Under the pieces are notes generated by a model. That model saw only the letters and a program-made list of their open reading frames with translations. It made no database searches and was not told where the DNA came from. A stretch of 64,000 bases of DNA from Pseudoduganella flava (lineage in GTDB: Bacteria; Pseudomonadota; Gammaproteobacteria; Burkholderiales; Burkholderiaceae_D): contig NZ_VLKW01000005.1 in NCBI RefSeq assembly GCF_007830495.1, forward strand, positions 367,641 to 431,640, given 5' to 3'. How positions within the stretch are numbered: position 1 is the stretch's first letter; each line of letters begins with the position of its first letter. This document shows positions 43,975 through 54,125 of this stretch, piece after piece. The position numbers were made by a program, and so were the translations under genes.

Positions 43975-46694
43975 ACGGCATGCGGCAGGGGCCTGCAACG
44001 CCGGGCCACGCCGCCCCGCAGGGGCCGGCCGCCCTGCATTCCCCTACTGCGCCGGCTGCGCTGCCTCCGACCACTGCGCCGGCTGCGCTGCCTACGGCTG
44101 CAGCGCTGGCCGCGCTGTCCTCGGATGATGCGCTGGCCGCCCTCGGCACCGCATCCGCCGGCCTGCCATCCGCTGTCGCCGCGGCCCGGCATGCGGCCCC
44201 CGCCGCCCCGGCCGGAGCGCGCCTGGCGGCCTGGCGCCATTTCGCCCGCCTGGCCGCCAGCCCGCTATCGCTGCTGATGCTCGCGCTGGCCGTGCTGAAC
44301 TACCTGACGGGCGCGCGCTGGAGCGCGCTGCTGGTGGCGGCGATCGTGCTGGTGTCCACCTTGCTGTCATTCGTGCAGGAGCGCCGCTCCGGGCGTGCCG
44401 CCGAGCGGCTGCGCGCGCTGGTGCGCACCACCGTCGTGGTGCGCCGGCCCGGTGCGCCGGACGGCCGCGCCGAGGTACCGTCGGCGGCGCTGGTGCCTGG
44501 CGACGTCGTGCTGCTTGCCGCCGGCGACAGCATTCCCGCCGACCTGCGCATCGTGGCAGCGCGCGACCTGTTCATCGACGAATCGGCGCTGACGGGCGAG
44601 GCGATGCCCGTCGAGAAGACGGCGCACGCGGTGCCGGACGCCGCCACGCTGGCACCGCTGGCCATCCCGAACCTGGCATGGACCGGTTGCCACGTGCTGA
44701 GCGGCAGCGCGACGGCCGTCGTGCTGGCAACGGGCGACGCGACGATGTTCGGCCACATCGCCAGCGCGGCAGCCGACGCCCGCGAGATCACGGCGTTCGA
44801 TCGCGGCGTGGCCCGCTACGTGGGGCTGATGCTGCGCACGATGCTGGTGCTGGTGCCCCTCGTGTTCCTGCTGAACGCGGCCGGCAAGGGCGACTGGCTG
44901 CAGGCGCTGCTGTTCGCCGTGGCCGTTGCCGTCGGCATGACGCCGGAACTCTTGCCGATGATCGTCACCGTCAATCTCGCCCAGGGCGCGCTGGCGATGG
45001 CGCGGCGCCACGTGATCGTCAAGCGCCTGAACGCGATCCAGAACATGGGCGCGATGGACGTGCTGTGCACCGACAAGACGGGCACGCTGACGCAGAACCG
45101 CGTGATCCTGGAACGCCACGTCGACTACCTGGGCCGCGAGTCGGACCGCGTGACCGGCTACGCCTGGCTGAACAGCCATTACCAGACCGGCTTGCGCAAC
45201 CTGCTTGACGACGCCGTGCTGCAATACGTCGCCGCGCGCCCCGCGCTACGCCCGGACGGCGGCTACGACAAGGTCGACGAGCTGCCATTCGACTTCGAGC
45301 GCCGCCGCATGTCCGTCATCGTCGCGCGGCCGGACGGCAGCCGGCTGCTGGTCTGCAAGGGCGCCGTCGAGGAAGTGGTGCCGGCGTGCAGCCATGCGGA
45401 CGACAACGGCACGCTGGTGCCGCTGCAGCCGCACCACGGCGCCGCGCTGTCCGACGCCGCCGATGCGCTGAACGGGGACGGCTTTCGCGTGATCGCCGTG
45501 GCCACCCGCGAACTGCCGCACGGCGCGGCCGCGTGCACCGTGGCCGATGAACGCGACCTGGTCCTGCAGGGCTACATCGCCTTCCTCGATCCGCCGAAGG
45601 AAAGCGCGGCACGCGCGCTGGCGCTGCTGGCCGAACGGGGCATCACCGTCAAGGTACTGACCGGCGACAACCCCGTCACGACCGCGAGCGTGTGCCGCCA
45701 CGTGGGCCTGGCCGTGCACGGCAGCGTGACGGGCGCCGAGCTGGCCGCCGGCGGGCCGGCACTGGACGACCAGGTGGCGCAGGCGACCATCTTCGCCCGC
45801 GTGACGCCGCAGCAGAAGGCCGACATCATCCGCGCGCTGCAGCGCCGCGGCCACGTCGTCGGCTACCTGGGCGACGGCATCAACGACACGCAGGCGCTGC
45901 GCGCGGCCGACGTCGGCATCTCGGTCGATGGCGCGGTGGACATCGCCAAGGATTCGGCCGACGTGATCCTGCTGCAGAAAAGCCTGCTGGCGCTGGCCGA
46001 CGGCGTGCGCGAAGGGCGGCGCGTGTTCGGCAACATCAGCAAGCACCTGCGCATCAGCGCCAGCTCGGCGGCCGGCAACGTACTGTCCATCGTCGGTGCC
46101 AGCGTGCTGCTGCCGTTCCTGCCGCTGGCGCCGGCCCAGATCCTGCTGAACAACCTGCTGTACGACCTGTCGCAGACGGCGTTGGCCGGCGACCGCGTCG
46201 ATCCCGGCTGGCTGCGCCGGCCGCGGCGCTGGGAGATGGGCGAGATCGTCCGCGCGATGGCCGTGCTCGGGCCTCTGAGCTCGCTGTTCGACTACCTCAC
46301 CTTTGCCGCGCTGTGGTACCTGTGCGGCGGCGCGACGAATCCCGCGTTGTTCCAGACCGGCTGGTTCGTCGAGTCGCTGCTGTCGCAAACGCTGGTCGTG
46401 CACGTGCTGCGCACGGCCCGCCTGCCGCTGGTGCAAAGCCGCTCGACGCCGGCATTGGCGATGACGACGGCGGCCGTCTGCGCGGTCGGGGTCTGGCTGC
46501 CGTCGTCCAGCGTCGGCGCCGCGCTGGGCTTCGTGCCGCTGCCTCCGGTGTACTGGCTGGTGCTGCCGGCGCTGCTGGCCGGCTACCTGGGCATGGCGCA
46601 GTGGCTGAAGGCGTATGTGGCCGGCCCGCCCGCTCACTCGTGGCGCAACGCGTCGATCGGATCGAGCCGGGCCGCGCGCCGCGCCGGGAAGTAG
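43971..46694 (+). CDS. mgtA: MgtA-type (P3B) magnesium-translocating P-type ATPase
   Basis: A 907-residue P-type ATPase. The actuator motif [14 protein letters not shown] (about 203), phosphorylation motif [15 protein letters not shown] (Asp about 366), nucleotide-domain KGAVEEV, TGDNPVT and the hinge [20 protein letters not shown] are intact. [20 protein letters not shown] in helix 4, [10 protein letters not shown] and [13 protein letters not shown] are hallmarks of MgtA/MgtB, which import Mg2+. The first 75 residues are Ala/Pro-rich and disordered, with a 27-bp tandem DNA repeat (44046-44066 and 44073-44093 identical over 21 bases). The 3' end overlaps the convergent permease gene by 61 bases. 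Starts inside the hemerythrin stop. No Mg2+-riboswitch leader can be present given that overlap. Confidence 0.92.
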   Translation: MNGMRQGPATPGHAAPQGPAALHSPTAPAALPPTTAPAALPTAAALAALSSDDALAALGTASAGLPSAVAAARHAAPAAPAGARLAAWRHFARLAASPLSLLMLALAVLNYLTGARWSALLVAAIVLVSTLLSFVQERRSGRAAERLRALVRTTVVVRRPGAPDGRAEVPSAALVPGDVVLLAAGDSIPADLRIVAARDLFIDESALTGEAMPVEKTAHAVPDAATLAPLAIPNLAWTGCHVLSGSATAVVLATGDATMFGHIASAAADAREITAFDRGVARYVGLMLRTMLVLVPLVFLLNAAGKGDWLQALLFAVAVAVGMTPELLPMIVTVNLAQGALAMARRHVIVKRLNAIQNMGAMDVLCTDKTGTLTQNRVILERHVDYLGRESDRVTGYAWLNSHYQTGLRNLLDDAVLQYVAARPALRPDGGYDKVDELPFDFERRRMSVIVARPDGSRLLVCKGAVEEVVPACSHADDNGTLVPLQPHHGAALSDAADALNGDGFRVIAVATRELPHGAAACTVADERDLVLQGYIAFLDPPKESAARALALLAERGITVKVLTGDNPVTTASVCRHVGLAVHGSVTGAELAAGGPALDDQVAQATIFARVTPQQKADIIRALQRRGHVVGYLGDGINDTQALRAADVGISVDGAVDIAKDSADVILLQKSLLALADGVREGRRVFGNISKHLRISASSAAGNVLSIVGASVLLPFLPLAPAQILLNNLLYDLSQTALAGDRVDPGWLRRPRRWEMGEIVRAMAVLGPLSSLFDYLTFAALWYLCGGATNPALFQTGWFVESLLSQTLVVHVLRTARLPLVQSRSTPALAMTTAAVCAVGVWLPSSSVGAALGFVPLPPVYWLVLPALLAGYLGMAQWLKAYVAGPPAHSWRNASIGSSRAARRAGK

Positions 46695-47835
46695 CCGAAC
46701 ACGATCCCGATCGCGCCGGAAAACAGGAACGACAGCGCGCTGATGCCGGCATCGAACGCGAACGGCAGGCCCATCGCGCCGGCCAGCAAGGCGCTCGCCG
46801 CGGCCGCCAGCGCGATGCCGGCCAGGCCGCCGCAGGCCGACAGCACGACCGCCTCGACGAGGAACTGCAGCAGCACGTCGCGCTCCAGCGCGCCGATCGC
46901 CAGGCGCAGTCCGATCTCGCGGGTCCGCTCCGTGACCCCGACCAGCATGATGTTCATGATGCCGATGCCGCCCACCAGCAGGCTGACGGCGGCGACGGCG
47001 CCCAGCAACGTCGTCATCACCCGCGTCGTGCCGGACAGCGTGTCGGCCAGCTGGCGCGTGTCGAGGATGTTGAAGTTGTCTTCCTCGCCGGCCGCCAGCT
47101 TGCGCCGCTCGCGCAGCAGCACGCCCAGCGCGCGCGCGACGGTGCGGCTGTCGGCGCCTTCCTCCAGCGACACCAGCAAGGTGTTGACGTGCACGTTGCC
47201 CGTCACGCGGCGCTGCAGCGTGTGCAGCGGCAGCAGCACGAGGTCGTCCTGGTCGTTGCCCATCGCCCCCAGCCCTTTCGGTGCCAGCAGCGCGACGACG
47301 CGACACGAGAACTGGCGCACGCGCAGGGCCTGGCCCAGCGGATCGGCGCCGCCGAACAGCGTGCGCCGCACCGTGTCGCCAAGCGCGCACACGGCCGCGC
47401 CCGAGCGCAGTTCGGCCGGCTCGAACGGCCGCCCGGCCGCGACCGTCCAGTTGCCGGCGGCGAGCCAGCCGGCGCCGCCGCCGATGACGGACGTGCTCCA
47501 GTTGCGCCCGTTTGCGATCACGGTGACGCTGGTGCGGCTTTCCGGCACCGCGTCGCGCACGCCGCCCAGCTGCGTGGCGACGGCCTGCGCATCGGCCTCG
47601 CGGAACGGCGGCGCGCCGGCCGGGCCGCCGAACTGGCGCTGGCCCGGCCGCACCATCAGCAGGTTCGAGCCCAGCGCGGAAATCTGCTGGCGCACGGCCA
47701 GGGTCGCGCCATTGCCCAGCGTGACCATCGTGATCACGGCAGCCACGCCGATCACGATGCCGAGCATCGTCAGCGCCGAGCGCAGCGGATTGCGTGCGAG
47801 CGAACGCAGCGCCAGGAGCATCGCGTTGGCCAGCA

Positions 47836-47836
<1 letters not shown>
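46634..47836 (-). CDS. MacB-type ABC exporter permease
   Basis: A 400-residue permease of the MacB/FtsX family: N-terminal helix ([22 protein letters not shown], about 20-42), a large periplasmic domain (about 45-275) and three C-terminal helices (about 280-390) ending in the conserved [21 protein letters not shown]. In contrast to MacB the ATPase is a separate gene. The ATG shares a base with the ATPase stop (TGATG). The periplasmic domain normally contacts the MacA-like adaptor encoded two genes upstream. Its last 61 bases are antisense to the end of mgtA. Confidence 0.92.
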
Positions 47837-48583
<747 letters not shown>

Positions 48584-48597
<14 letters not shown>

Positions 48598-49888
48598 GCT
48601 GGCCCGTGATCACGGCCATGCCGGGCCGCAGCGCGCCGCCGGTGACCTCGGTGTGGCGGCCGTCCGACAACCCGGTCGTCACCTGCACGGGCGCCGGCAC
48701 GCCGCCTTGCAGCACCCAGACGACGCGGCTGCCCGGTGCCGCGGCCGTGCCGGCGCTGCGCTGCTGGGCCGCCGGGCGCGGCAGCAGCCGGCTGGCGATG
48801 CCGGGCGCCGGCCGGTGCGCCATCTCGGCTGGCGTATAGCGCAGCGCGCCGTTCGGCACCAGCAGTACGCCCGCGTGCACGGCGGCGGCGATCGTCGCAG
48901 TGGCCGTCATGCCGGGCCGCAGGCTCAGGTCGGCGTTGTCGACGTCGAGCCAGGCGACGTAGGTGACGACGTTGTCGGCGATCGTCGAGCCATACGACAG
49001 CCGCGCGATCGCCGCCGGGTATTGCCGCTCCGGCCAGGAACTGACGGTGAACGTGGCATGCTGGCCGACGCGCACCGCGCCGACGTCGGCCTCGTCGACG
49101 TTGACGAGCAGGCGCAGGCGGTGCAGGTCCTCGGCCAGCGTGAACAGCGTGACGGCCTGCAGCGATGCGGCCACCGCATTGCCCGGCTCGACGTTGCGGC
49201 TGAGGATCATGCCGTCGAACGGTGCGCGGATGGCGGCCCGCGCCAGGTTCTTCACGTCCGTCGCGAGCGCCGCCCGTGCGGCCGCCGCATTCGCCGCGGC
49301 GCTGTGCACGGCGGCCTCGGCGCGCGCGGCCGCGGCCCGCGCCGCATCGAGGTCGGCGCGGGACGGGAAGGTGCCGCCGGACATGCGGGACATGTCGTCC
49401 AGCCGGCGCAACGTGGCCGCGCTTTCCGTGCGCGTGGCGATCGCCTGCGCGGTGGCCGCGTCCGCCGCCGCCAGCATCGCGCGCGAGCGCTGCACCTGGT
49501 CGTTCAGCTTCGCGGTGTCCAGTTCGACGAGCACCTGGCCGGTGCGGACCCGGTCGTTCACGTCCGCATCCACCCGTGCCACGATGCCGGACAGCTCGCT
49601 GCCGATGTTGGCCGTGCGCGTCGGCTGCAACGTGCCGTTCGCCGTCACCGTCAGGCGCAGGTCGCCGCGCGTGACGGGTGTGGTGTCGTACACGATGCGC
49701 GTCTGCGCCGCCCGCTGGTGCCACCATGCCGTACCGCCCAGCGCGCCCGCCAGCAGCACGGCGGCCAGCAGCCAGCCGGTCCAGCGGGGCCAGCGCCGCG
49801 CCGGGGCCAGCGCCGCCTGCACGGCCTGCTGCGAAGGCACGCGCTCGCGCTCCGGCGGCAGGCGTTCCTGCGACGGCGGCGCGTTCAT
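48584..49888 (-). CDS. MacA/HlyD-family efflux adaptor
   Basis: A 434-residue membrane-fusion protein: polar N terminus, one membrane helix (WTGWLLAAVLLAGALGGTAWW, about 36-56), lipoyl halves (VTRGDLRLTVTANGTLQPTR; IRAPFDGMILSRNVEPGNAV), a long alpha-hairpin (about 115-215) and beta-barrel and proximal domains. The MacA-type motif IGSELSGIVARVDADVNDRV is present. With the two following genes it forms a MacAB-like exporter; no outer-membrane channel gene adjoins, so it may borrow one such as the factor at 18157. The start overlaps the alcohol dehydrogenase stop (ATGA), an unusual operon partner. Confidence 0.91.
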
Positions 49889-50904
49889 GGCACCAGCACG
49901 GCGGCGCCGTCGAAGCTGCCGCCGCGCAGCGCGGCCAGCGCCTCGTTGGCCTGTTCCAGCGGGAATACGGTGGTCGCGCTGACGAGCGGGATCGCCGCGG
50001 CCAGCGCCATGAACGCGGCCGCGTCGGCGCGGGTCAGGTTGGCCACCGAGCGCACGCTCCGTTCGCCCCACAGCAGCGCATATGGAAACGCCGGGATGTC
50101 GCTCATGTGGATGCCCGCGCAGATCACGCTGCCGCCCTTGCACACGGCCGCCAGCGCCAGCGGCACCAGCGCACCGACCGGTGCGAACAGCAGCGCCGCG
50201 TCGAGCGGCACGGGCGCCGGCGTATCCGAACCGCCGGCCCATACGGCACCCAGCTCGCGCGCGAAGCGCTGCCCGCGCACGTCGCCCGGTCGCGTGAACG
50301 CATACACGTCGCGCCCCTGCGCCCGTGCGACCTGGGCAATCAGGTGGGCCGCCGCGCCGAAGCCGTACAGGCCGATGCGCCGCGCGTCGGGCGCCAGTGC
50401 ATACGCGCGATAGCCGATCAGCCCGGCACACAGCAGCGGTGCCGCGTGCACGTCGTCGTAGCCGTCCGGCAGGCGGCAGGCATGGCGCGCATCGGCCAGC
50501 GCATACTCGGCATAGCCGCCGTCGACATCGTAGCCGGTGAAGCGCGCGTCGTCGCACAGGTTCTCGCGCCCCTGCCGGCAGAACGGGCAGCGGCCGCAGG
50601 TGGCGCCCAGCCACGGGATGCCGGCGCGCTCGCCCACCTGCCATGCGGGCACGTCCGCCCCCACCGCCGCGACGGTGCCGGCCACTTCATGGCCCGGCAC
50701 GAGCGGCGCACGGTGCGGCGCCAGGTCGCCGTCGACGATGTGCAGGTCGGTGCGGCAGACGCCGCAGGCGCCCACGCGCAGCAGGATCTGGCCGGGCCCC
50801 GGTACCGGTACCGGCAGGCGTGACGGGCGCAGCGGCGCGCCGGGGCGGTCGAGCACCATCGCGCGCATCGTCGCGCCGGGCCGTGGCGGGTGTTCAGTAC
50901 GCAT
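49885..50904 (-). CDS. Zinc-dependent alcohol dehydrogenase
   Basis: A 339-residue medium-chain dehydrogenase. Catalytic zinc ligands are visible in GACGVCRTDLH (Cys about 50) and PGHEVAG (His about 72); the structural zinc lobe CGRCPFCRQGRENLC (about 104-118) is complete. The nucleotide-binding loop is IGLYGFGAAAHLIAQVA, with GFGAAA in place of the usual GxGGxG. Similar enzymes (AdhA/Adh of the zinc-binding alcohol dehydrogenase family) are Anr-induced in Pseudomonas. AGGAGG lies 6 bases before ATG 50904. It leads the operon with the MacA/MacB-type genes and faces an FNR-like box 72.5 bases upstream. Confidence 0.91.
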   Translation of the reverse strand: MRTEHPPRPGATMRAMVLDRPGAPLRPSRLPVPVPGPGQILLRVGACGVCRTDLHIVDGDLAPHRAPLVPGHEVAGTVAAVGADVPAWQVGERAGIPWLGATCGRCPFCRQGRENLCDDARFTGYDVDGGYAEYALADARHACRLPDGYDDVHAAPLLCAGLIGYRAYALAPDARRIGLYGFGAAAHLIAQVARAQGRDVYAFTRPGDVRGQRFARELGAVWAGGSDTPAPVPLDAALLFAPVGALVPLALAAVCKGGSVICAGIHMSDIPAFPYALLWGERSVRSVANLTRADAAAFMALAAAIPLVSATTVFPLEQANEALAALRGGSFDGAAVLVP

Positions 50905-50969
50905 CGCAACCTCCTGACGCCAGCTTAGCGAGGTCGGACAGCGGCGGGAGCAAGCGCAATGCGCCAAAT

Positions 50970-50983
50970 TTGATCCCGATCAC
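50970..50983. promoter_or_regulatory. FNR-like box between alcohol dehydrogenase and flavodoxin genes
   Basis: TTGAT-CCCG-ATCAC matches nine of ten consensus positions. It is centred 72.5 bases from the alcohol dehydrogenase start and 85.5 from the flavodoxin start, and may activate either direction. In the plus direction GAACAT (51006-51011) occupies the -10 position. Confidence 0.65.
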
Positions 50984-51061
50984 CCACTGTGCATGATAAA
51001 GCGCAGAACATGGGAAGCGGCCCGGCATCCAGTGGGCCGTCTTCCGCTACGTGAGGTCGAC

Positions 51062-51559
51062 ATGAACCCTTACCTGATCGTTTATTTCTCGCGCTCCGGC
51101 TACACCCGGCGCGTGGCCGAGGCCATCGCCGCCGGCTGTGCGGCGGACATCGAGGAGCTGCGGCCGCTGCGCGATTACCAGGGCATCGGCGGCTACCTGC
51201 GCGCCGCGCTCGACACGCTGCGCCTGCGTACGCCGGAACTGCAGCCGCTGACGCACGACCCATCCGCCTACCAGCTGGTGCTGGTCGGCACGCCCGTGTG
51301 GGCCGGGCACGTTCCGGCTCCCGTGTACAGCTTCCTGTCGCACCATGGCGCGCAATGCCGCCGGCTGGCGGCGTTCTGCACGATGGGCGGCAGCGGCGGC
51401 GACAAGGTGCTCGACAAGATCGCCGAACTGGCCGGCAAGCCGCTGGCCGGCCGCCTCGTGCTGACGGACCGCGACATCGAGGCCGGCAAGCTGCAGTCGC
51501 AGGCACCGGCGTACACGCGCGAGCTGTCCGAGCACGTCGCGCTGGCGCCGCTGCCCTGA
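51062..51559 (+). CDS. Flavodoxin-like protein
   Basis: A 165-residue flavodoxin-fold protein. The FMN phosphate loop is FSRSGYTRRVAEAIA (about 8-22), and GTPVWAGHVPAPVYSFL (about 79-95) and FCTMGGSGGDKVLDKIAEL form the other flavin contacts. It resembles menaquinone-dependent protoporphyrinogen oxidase/WrbA-like stand-alone flavodoxins, which carry electrons or oxidise substrates anaerobically. ATG 51062 has a modest AGGT upstream; an in-frame ATG at 50993 would place the start close to the predicted transcription start and lacks a ribosome site. Probably FNR-controlled. Confidence 0.85.
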   Translation: MNPYLIVYFSRSGYTRRVAEAIAAGCAADIEELRPLRDYQGIGGYLRAALDTLRLRTPELQPLTHDPSAYQLVLVGTPVWAGHVPAPVYSFLSHHGAQCRRLAAFCTMGGSGGDKVLDKIAELAGKPLAGRLVLTDRDIEAGKLQSQAPAYTRELSEHVALAPLP

Positions 51560-51646
51560 GTTCGCCGCCGGCGGTGCCGCGCTCGGCAGCCTTGCCGCAC
51601 CGCCGCTTGGACGAATCCGTCGGCAGCGGGCGCATGTCGATCCCGT

Positions 51647-53131
51647 TCATCGCGCGTCCCGCCAACCCAGCCGCGTCAGCGCCTGGCGCACCAGCGGCAC
51701 GCAAGGTTCCCCGCCGGCCACCGCCAGCGCACCGGCCCGCTCGGCCGCGCTGAGCGGTTCCGCGTGGGCGAGCTGGCTCGCGAGTACGGCCTCGTCCGCA
51801 TCGGACGGATCGGCGCCCGCCGCGGCACGCGCGCGCAGCCGGGCCGGCAGTGCCGCCAGCGGCGCATGCACGTCGAGCAGCAGGAACGGCACGCCGCGCG
51901 CGTGCGCCAGCGCCGCAAAGGCGGCCCGTTGCCAGCCCTGCAGGCAGGCCGCGTCGACGACAACCGGCAGCCCCGCGGCCAGCGCCCGGCGTGCCAGCCG
52001 CAGCAGGTGCGCATACGTGGCACGGGTCGCGGCCGACGTGTACTGCGCGCCCACCGTGCGCCGGCGCTCGACGTCGGAACGCAGCACGAGCGCACCCAGC
52101 GGTTCGATGAGGCCGTCGGCCAGCGTCGACTTGCCGCTGCCCGAATAGCCATGCGTGACGAGCAGCGCGCCCCGTGCCGGCGCGGCCTGCGTGTGCGCAT
52201 ACAGCAGGTAGCGGCGCGCCAACGCGGCGTCGCCCGCCAGCGCGCACACCTTGGCCCGCACCAGTGCGCGCTGCACCGTGTAGTAGCGCAGCACGCACAG
52301 CCCGCCATGGTCGCCGCCCGCGTGCAGGTAAGCGTTCAGCAGGCGCGCCGCCAGGTCGGGCCGGCCGTGGAAGCGCAGGTCCATCCACGCAAAGGCAAGG
52401 TCGTGCATCGTGTCGATCCAGCGCAGCGCGGGGTCGAATTCAATGCCGTCGAACGGCATCGCCGCGCCGTCGAGCGTGACGAGGTTGCCGCAATGGAGGT
52501 CGCCGTGGCATTCGCGCACGGCGCCGTGGGCATGCCGCCAGGTGAACCGCCGGTGCCCCCACGCGGCCCGCGCATGCCAGCGGCACAGCGCGTCCAGCGC
52601 CGGCCCTTCGTCCGGCAGCAACGGACGCAGCTCCGCCAGGTCGGTGGCGGTGCGGGCAATGACGCACGCCGCCGTGCCCCACGGCGCATCGGCCGGGCAC
52701 GGCGCCGCCACGGCATGGAACTGAGCCAGCACGTGGCCCAGCCCCTGCACGTCCGCGCTGCCCAGTTCGCCGGCGGCCAGGCGCGCCGTCCACAGCGCGT
52801 GCTGCGGGAAGCGGCGCATCGCCACCACGTACTCGAGTACCGGCCCGGCGCCGCCGATGCGCGGCGCCGCCACGCTGCCCGTGACGGCCACCACGCCCAG
52901 GTACAGGCCGGGGGCGTAACGCCGGTTCAGGCGCACCTCCTCGTCGCAGCACGCGCGCCGCGCCGCCGGCGCGCGCCAGTCCAGGAAGGCCAGCCGCACG
53001 GCCTTCTTGATCTTCCAGGCCATGTCGCCCGCCACGACGACCCACGAGATATGCGTCTCGAACAGTTCGGCGGGCGCCAGCGTGCGGACCAGCGCGGCGA
53101 CCAGCGCGCGCTGCTCCTCCAGCGCCGTCAC
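51647..53131 (-). CDS. APH-like kinase fused to an AAA-type P-loop kinase domain
   Basis: A 494-residue fusion. The N-terminal half (about 1-300) is aminoglycoside-phosphotransferase-like, with the catalytic loop ECHGDLHCGNLV (about 205-216) and metal-binding FDGIEFDPALRWIDTMHDLA. The C-terminal half (about 320-490) is an AAA_33/zeta-like P-loop domain with THGYSGSGKSTLADGL (about 326-341) and LRSDVERRR. The same fusion occurs as Rv2004c of the mycobacterial DosR dormancy regulon; the substrate is unknown. I assign GTG 53131 as start, five bases after the SYLF stop begins, since no ATG fits; the ribosome site is weak and translation is probably coupled. It follows the SYLF gene behind an FNR-like box. 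Confidence 0.85.
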   Translation of the reverse strand: MTALEEQRALVAALVRTLAPAELFETHISWVVVAGDMAWKIKKAVRLAFLDWRAPAARRACCDEEVRLNRRYAPGLYLGVVAVTGSVAAPRIGGAGPVLEYVVAMRRFPQHALWTARLAAGELGSADVQGLGHVLAQFHAVAAPCPADAPWGTAACVIARTATDLAELRPLLPDEGPALDALCRWHARAAWGHRRFTWRHAHGAVRECHGDLHCGNLVTLDGAAMPFDGIEFDPALRWIDTMHDLAFAWMDLRFHGRPDLAARLLNAYLHAGGDHGGLCVLRYYTVQRALVRAKVCALAGDAALARRYLLYAHTQAAPARGALLVTHGYSGSGKSTLADGLIEPLGALVLRSDVERRRTVGAQYTSAATRATYAHLLRLARRALAAGLPVVVDAACLQGWQRAAFAALAHARGVPFLLLDVHAPLAALPARLRARAAAGADPSDADEAVLASQLAHAEPLSAAERAGALAVAGGEPCVPLVRQALTRLGWRDAR

Positions 53132-53133
53132 GT

Positions 53134-53904
53134 TCAGCGCGCCGCGCCGCCCGCTGCCCCGGCCACCGCCTGGACCAGCGGTTCGGCCTGCGGGTTGCTG
53201 GTCTTGCCGGCCACCACGTCGCTGGCCGACAGCGTGCGGCCATAGTAGGCGTTGGTCAGCTGCTGGTTGAAGCGGATGTCGTTCACTTCCAGCGTCAGCA
53301 CGTCGCCGAACAGGCCCTTCGTGTCGCTCCATGCCAGCACGTCGCCGGCGCCGGCCGAGCCCTGCGCCATCTTGCTCCAGTTGACGACGGTCAGGCCCGC
53401 CTTGGCGTTCAGCGAGAAGTTGTTCTTCTTCAGGAACTCGTTGACGGCCTTTTCGTTGTTCAGCACGAGCGCCAGCGCGCCGCCCTGCACGCCGGCCTGC
53501 AGGCCGATCGACAGGCCGCCCGTGTTGTAGAAGACGGGGTCGCTCCAGGCGCCGTCCGGGCGGTGCACCAGCAGCACGCCGGCCCCGCCGGAGCCACCCA
53601 CGCCGAGCGCCGCGCGGCCGTATTTCGGGATGATGAACACGCCCTTCGCATCGTGCAGCAGCGTGCGCATCCGTTCTTCACCCTCCAGCTTGCGGGCGAC
53701 CGCCACCGCGTCGGTCACGTGCCGGCTCGCGGTCGCGCCCTGCTTGCCGCCGGCCGACGTGGTATCCGTTCCGTGCTTCGCCTCCTGCGTTGTATCCTGC
53801 TTGGCGCCCTGCTTCGCATCCTGCGCCGCCGCCGGCCCGGCCAGCACGGCCAGTGCGGCCAGCGCCGCCATCCATTGCATCCAACCGCTTCCGCTTTTTC
53901 TCAT
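53134..53904 (-). CDS. SYLF (Ysc84-type) lipid-binding domain protein, exported
   Basis: A 256-residue secreted protein. A signal peptide (about 1-27, ending GPAAAQD) is followed by a polar Lys/Gln/Thr stretch (AKQGAKQDTTQEAKHG) and the SYLF domain (about 65-240): KGVFIIPKYGRAALGVGGSGG, GLSIGLQAGVQGGALALVL, NAKAGLTVVNWSK and LTLEVNDIRFNQQLTNAYYG. SYLF domains bind phosphoinositides in eukaryotes; the bacterial role is unknown, probably with envelope lipids. AGGAG lies 8 bases before ATG 53904. An FNR-like box with a good -10 lies upstream. The APH/AAA gene follows directly. Confidence 0.9.
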   Translation of the reverse strand: MRKSGSGWMQWMAALAALAVLAGPAAAQDAKQGAKQDTTQEAKHGTDTTSAGGKQGATASRHVTDAVAVARKLEGEERMRTLLHDAKGVFIIPKYGRAALGVGGSGGAGVLLVHRPDGAWSDPVFYNTGGLSIGLQAGVQGGALALVLNNEKAVNEFLKKNNFSLNAKAGLTVVNWSKMAQGSAGAGDVLAWSDTKGLFGDVLTLEVNDIRFNQQLTNAYYGRTLSASDVVAGKTSNPQAEPLVQAVAGAAGGAAR

Positions 53905-53944
53905 GATGCGCTCCTGTGGGTGGGTAAAGACGATCGATGCAAAG

Positions 53945-53986
53945 ATGCTAACCAGTGCAAGCCGCAGCAACCTTGAACAGGATCAA
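53945..53986 (-). promoter_or_regulatory. FNR-like class II promoter of the SYLF-APH/AAA operon
   Basis: TTGAA-CAGG-ATCAA at 53973-53986 (nine of ten positions) is followed on the minus strand by TAGCAT (plus 53945-53950) with centres exactly 32 bases apart. Predicted start near 53938, leader about 34 bases. Confidence 0.65.
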
Positions 53987-54125
53987 AACTGCACGCATTG
54001 CCCGAGCCGTCGGCAAGGCGGCCGTCAAAACCGGACTGGGCAAATCGTGCTGGGCAACGCCGCTTCCGCCCCACCCCGGCCGATGCTATAGAATCGTGCT
54101 CTTTGAACATCTGCGGCAGGAGAAC

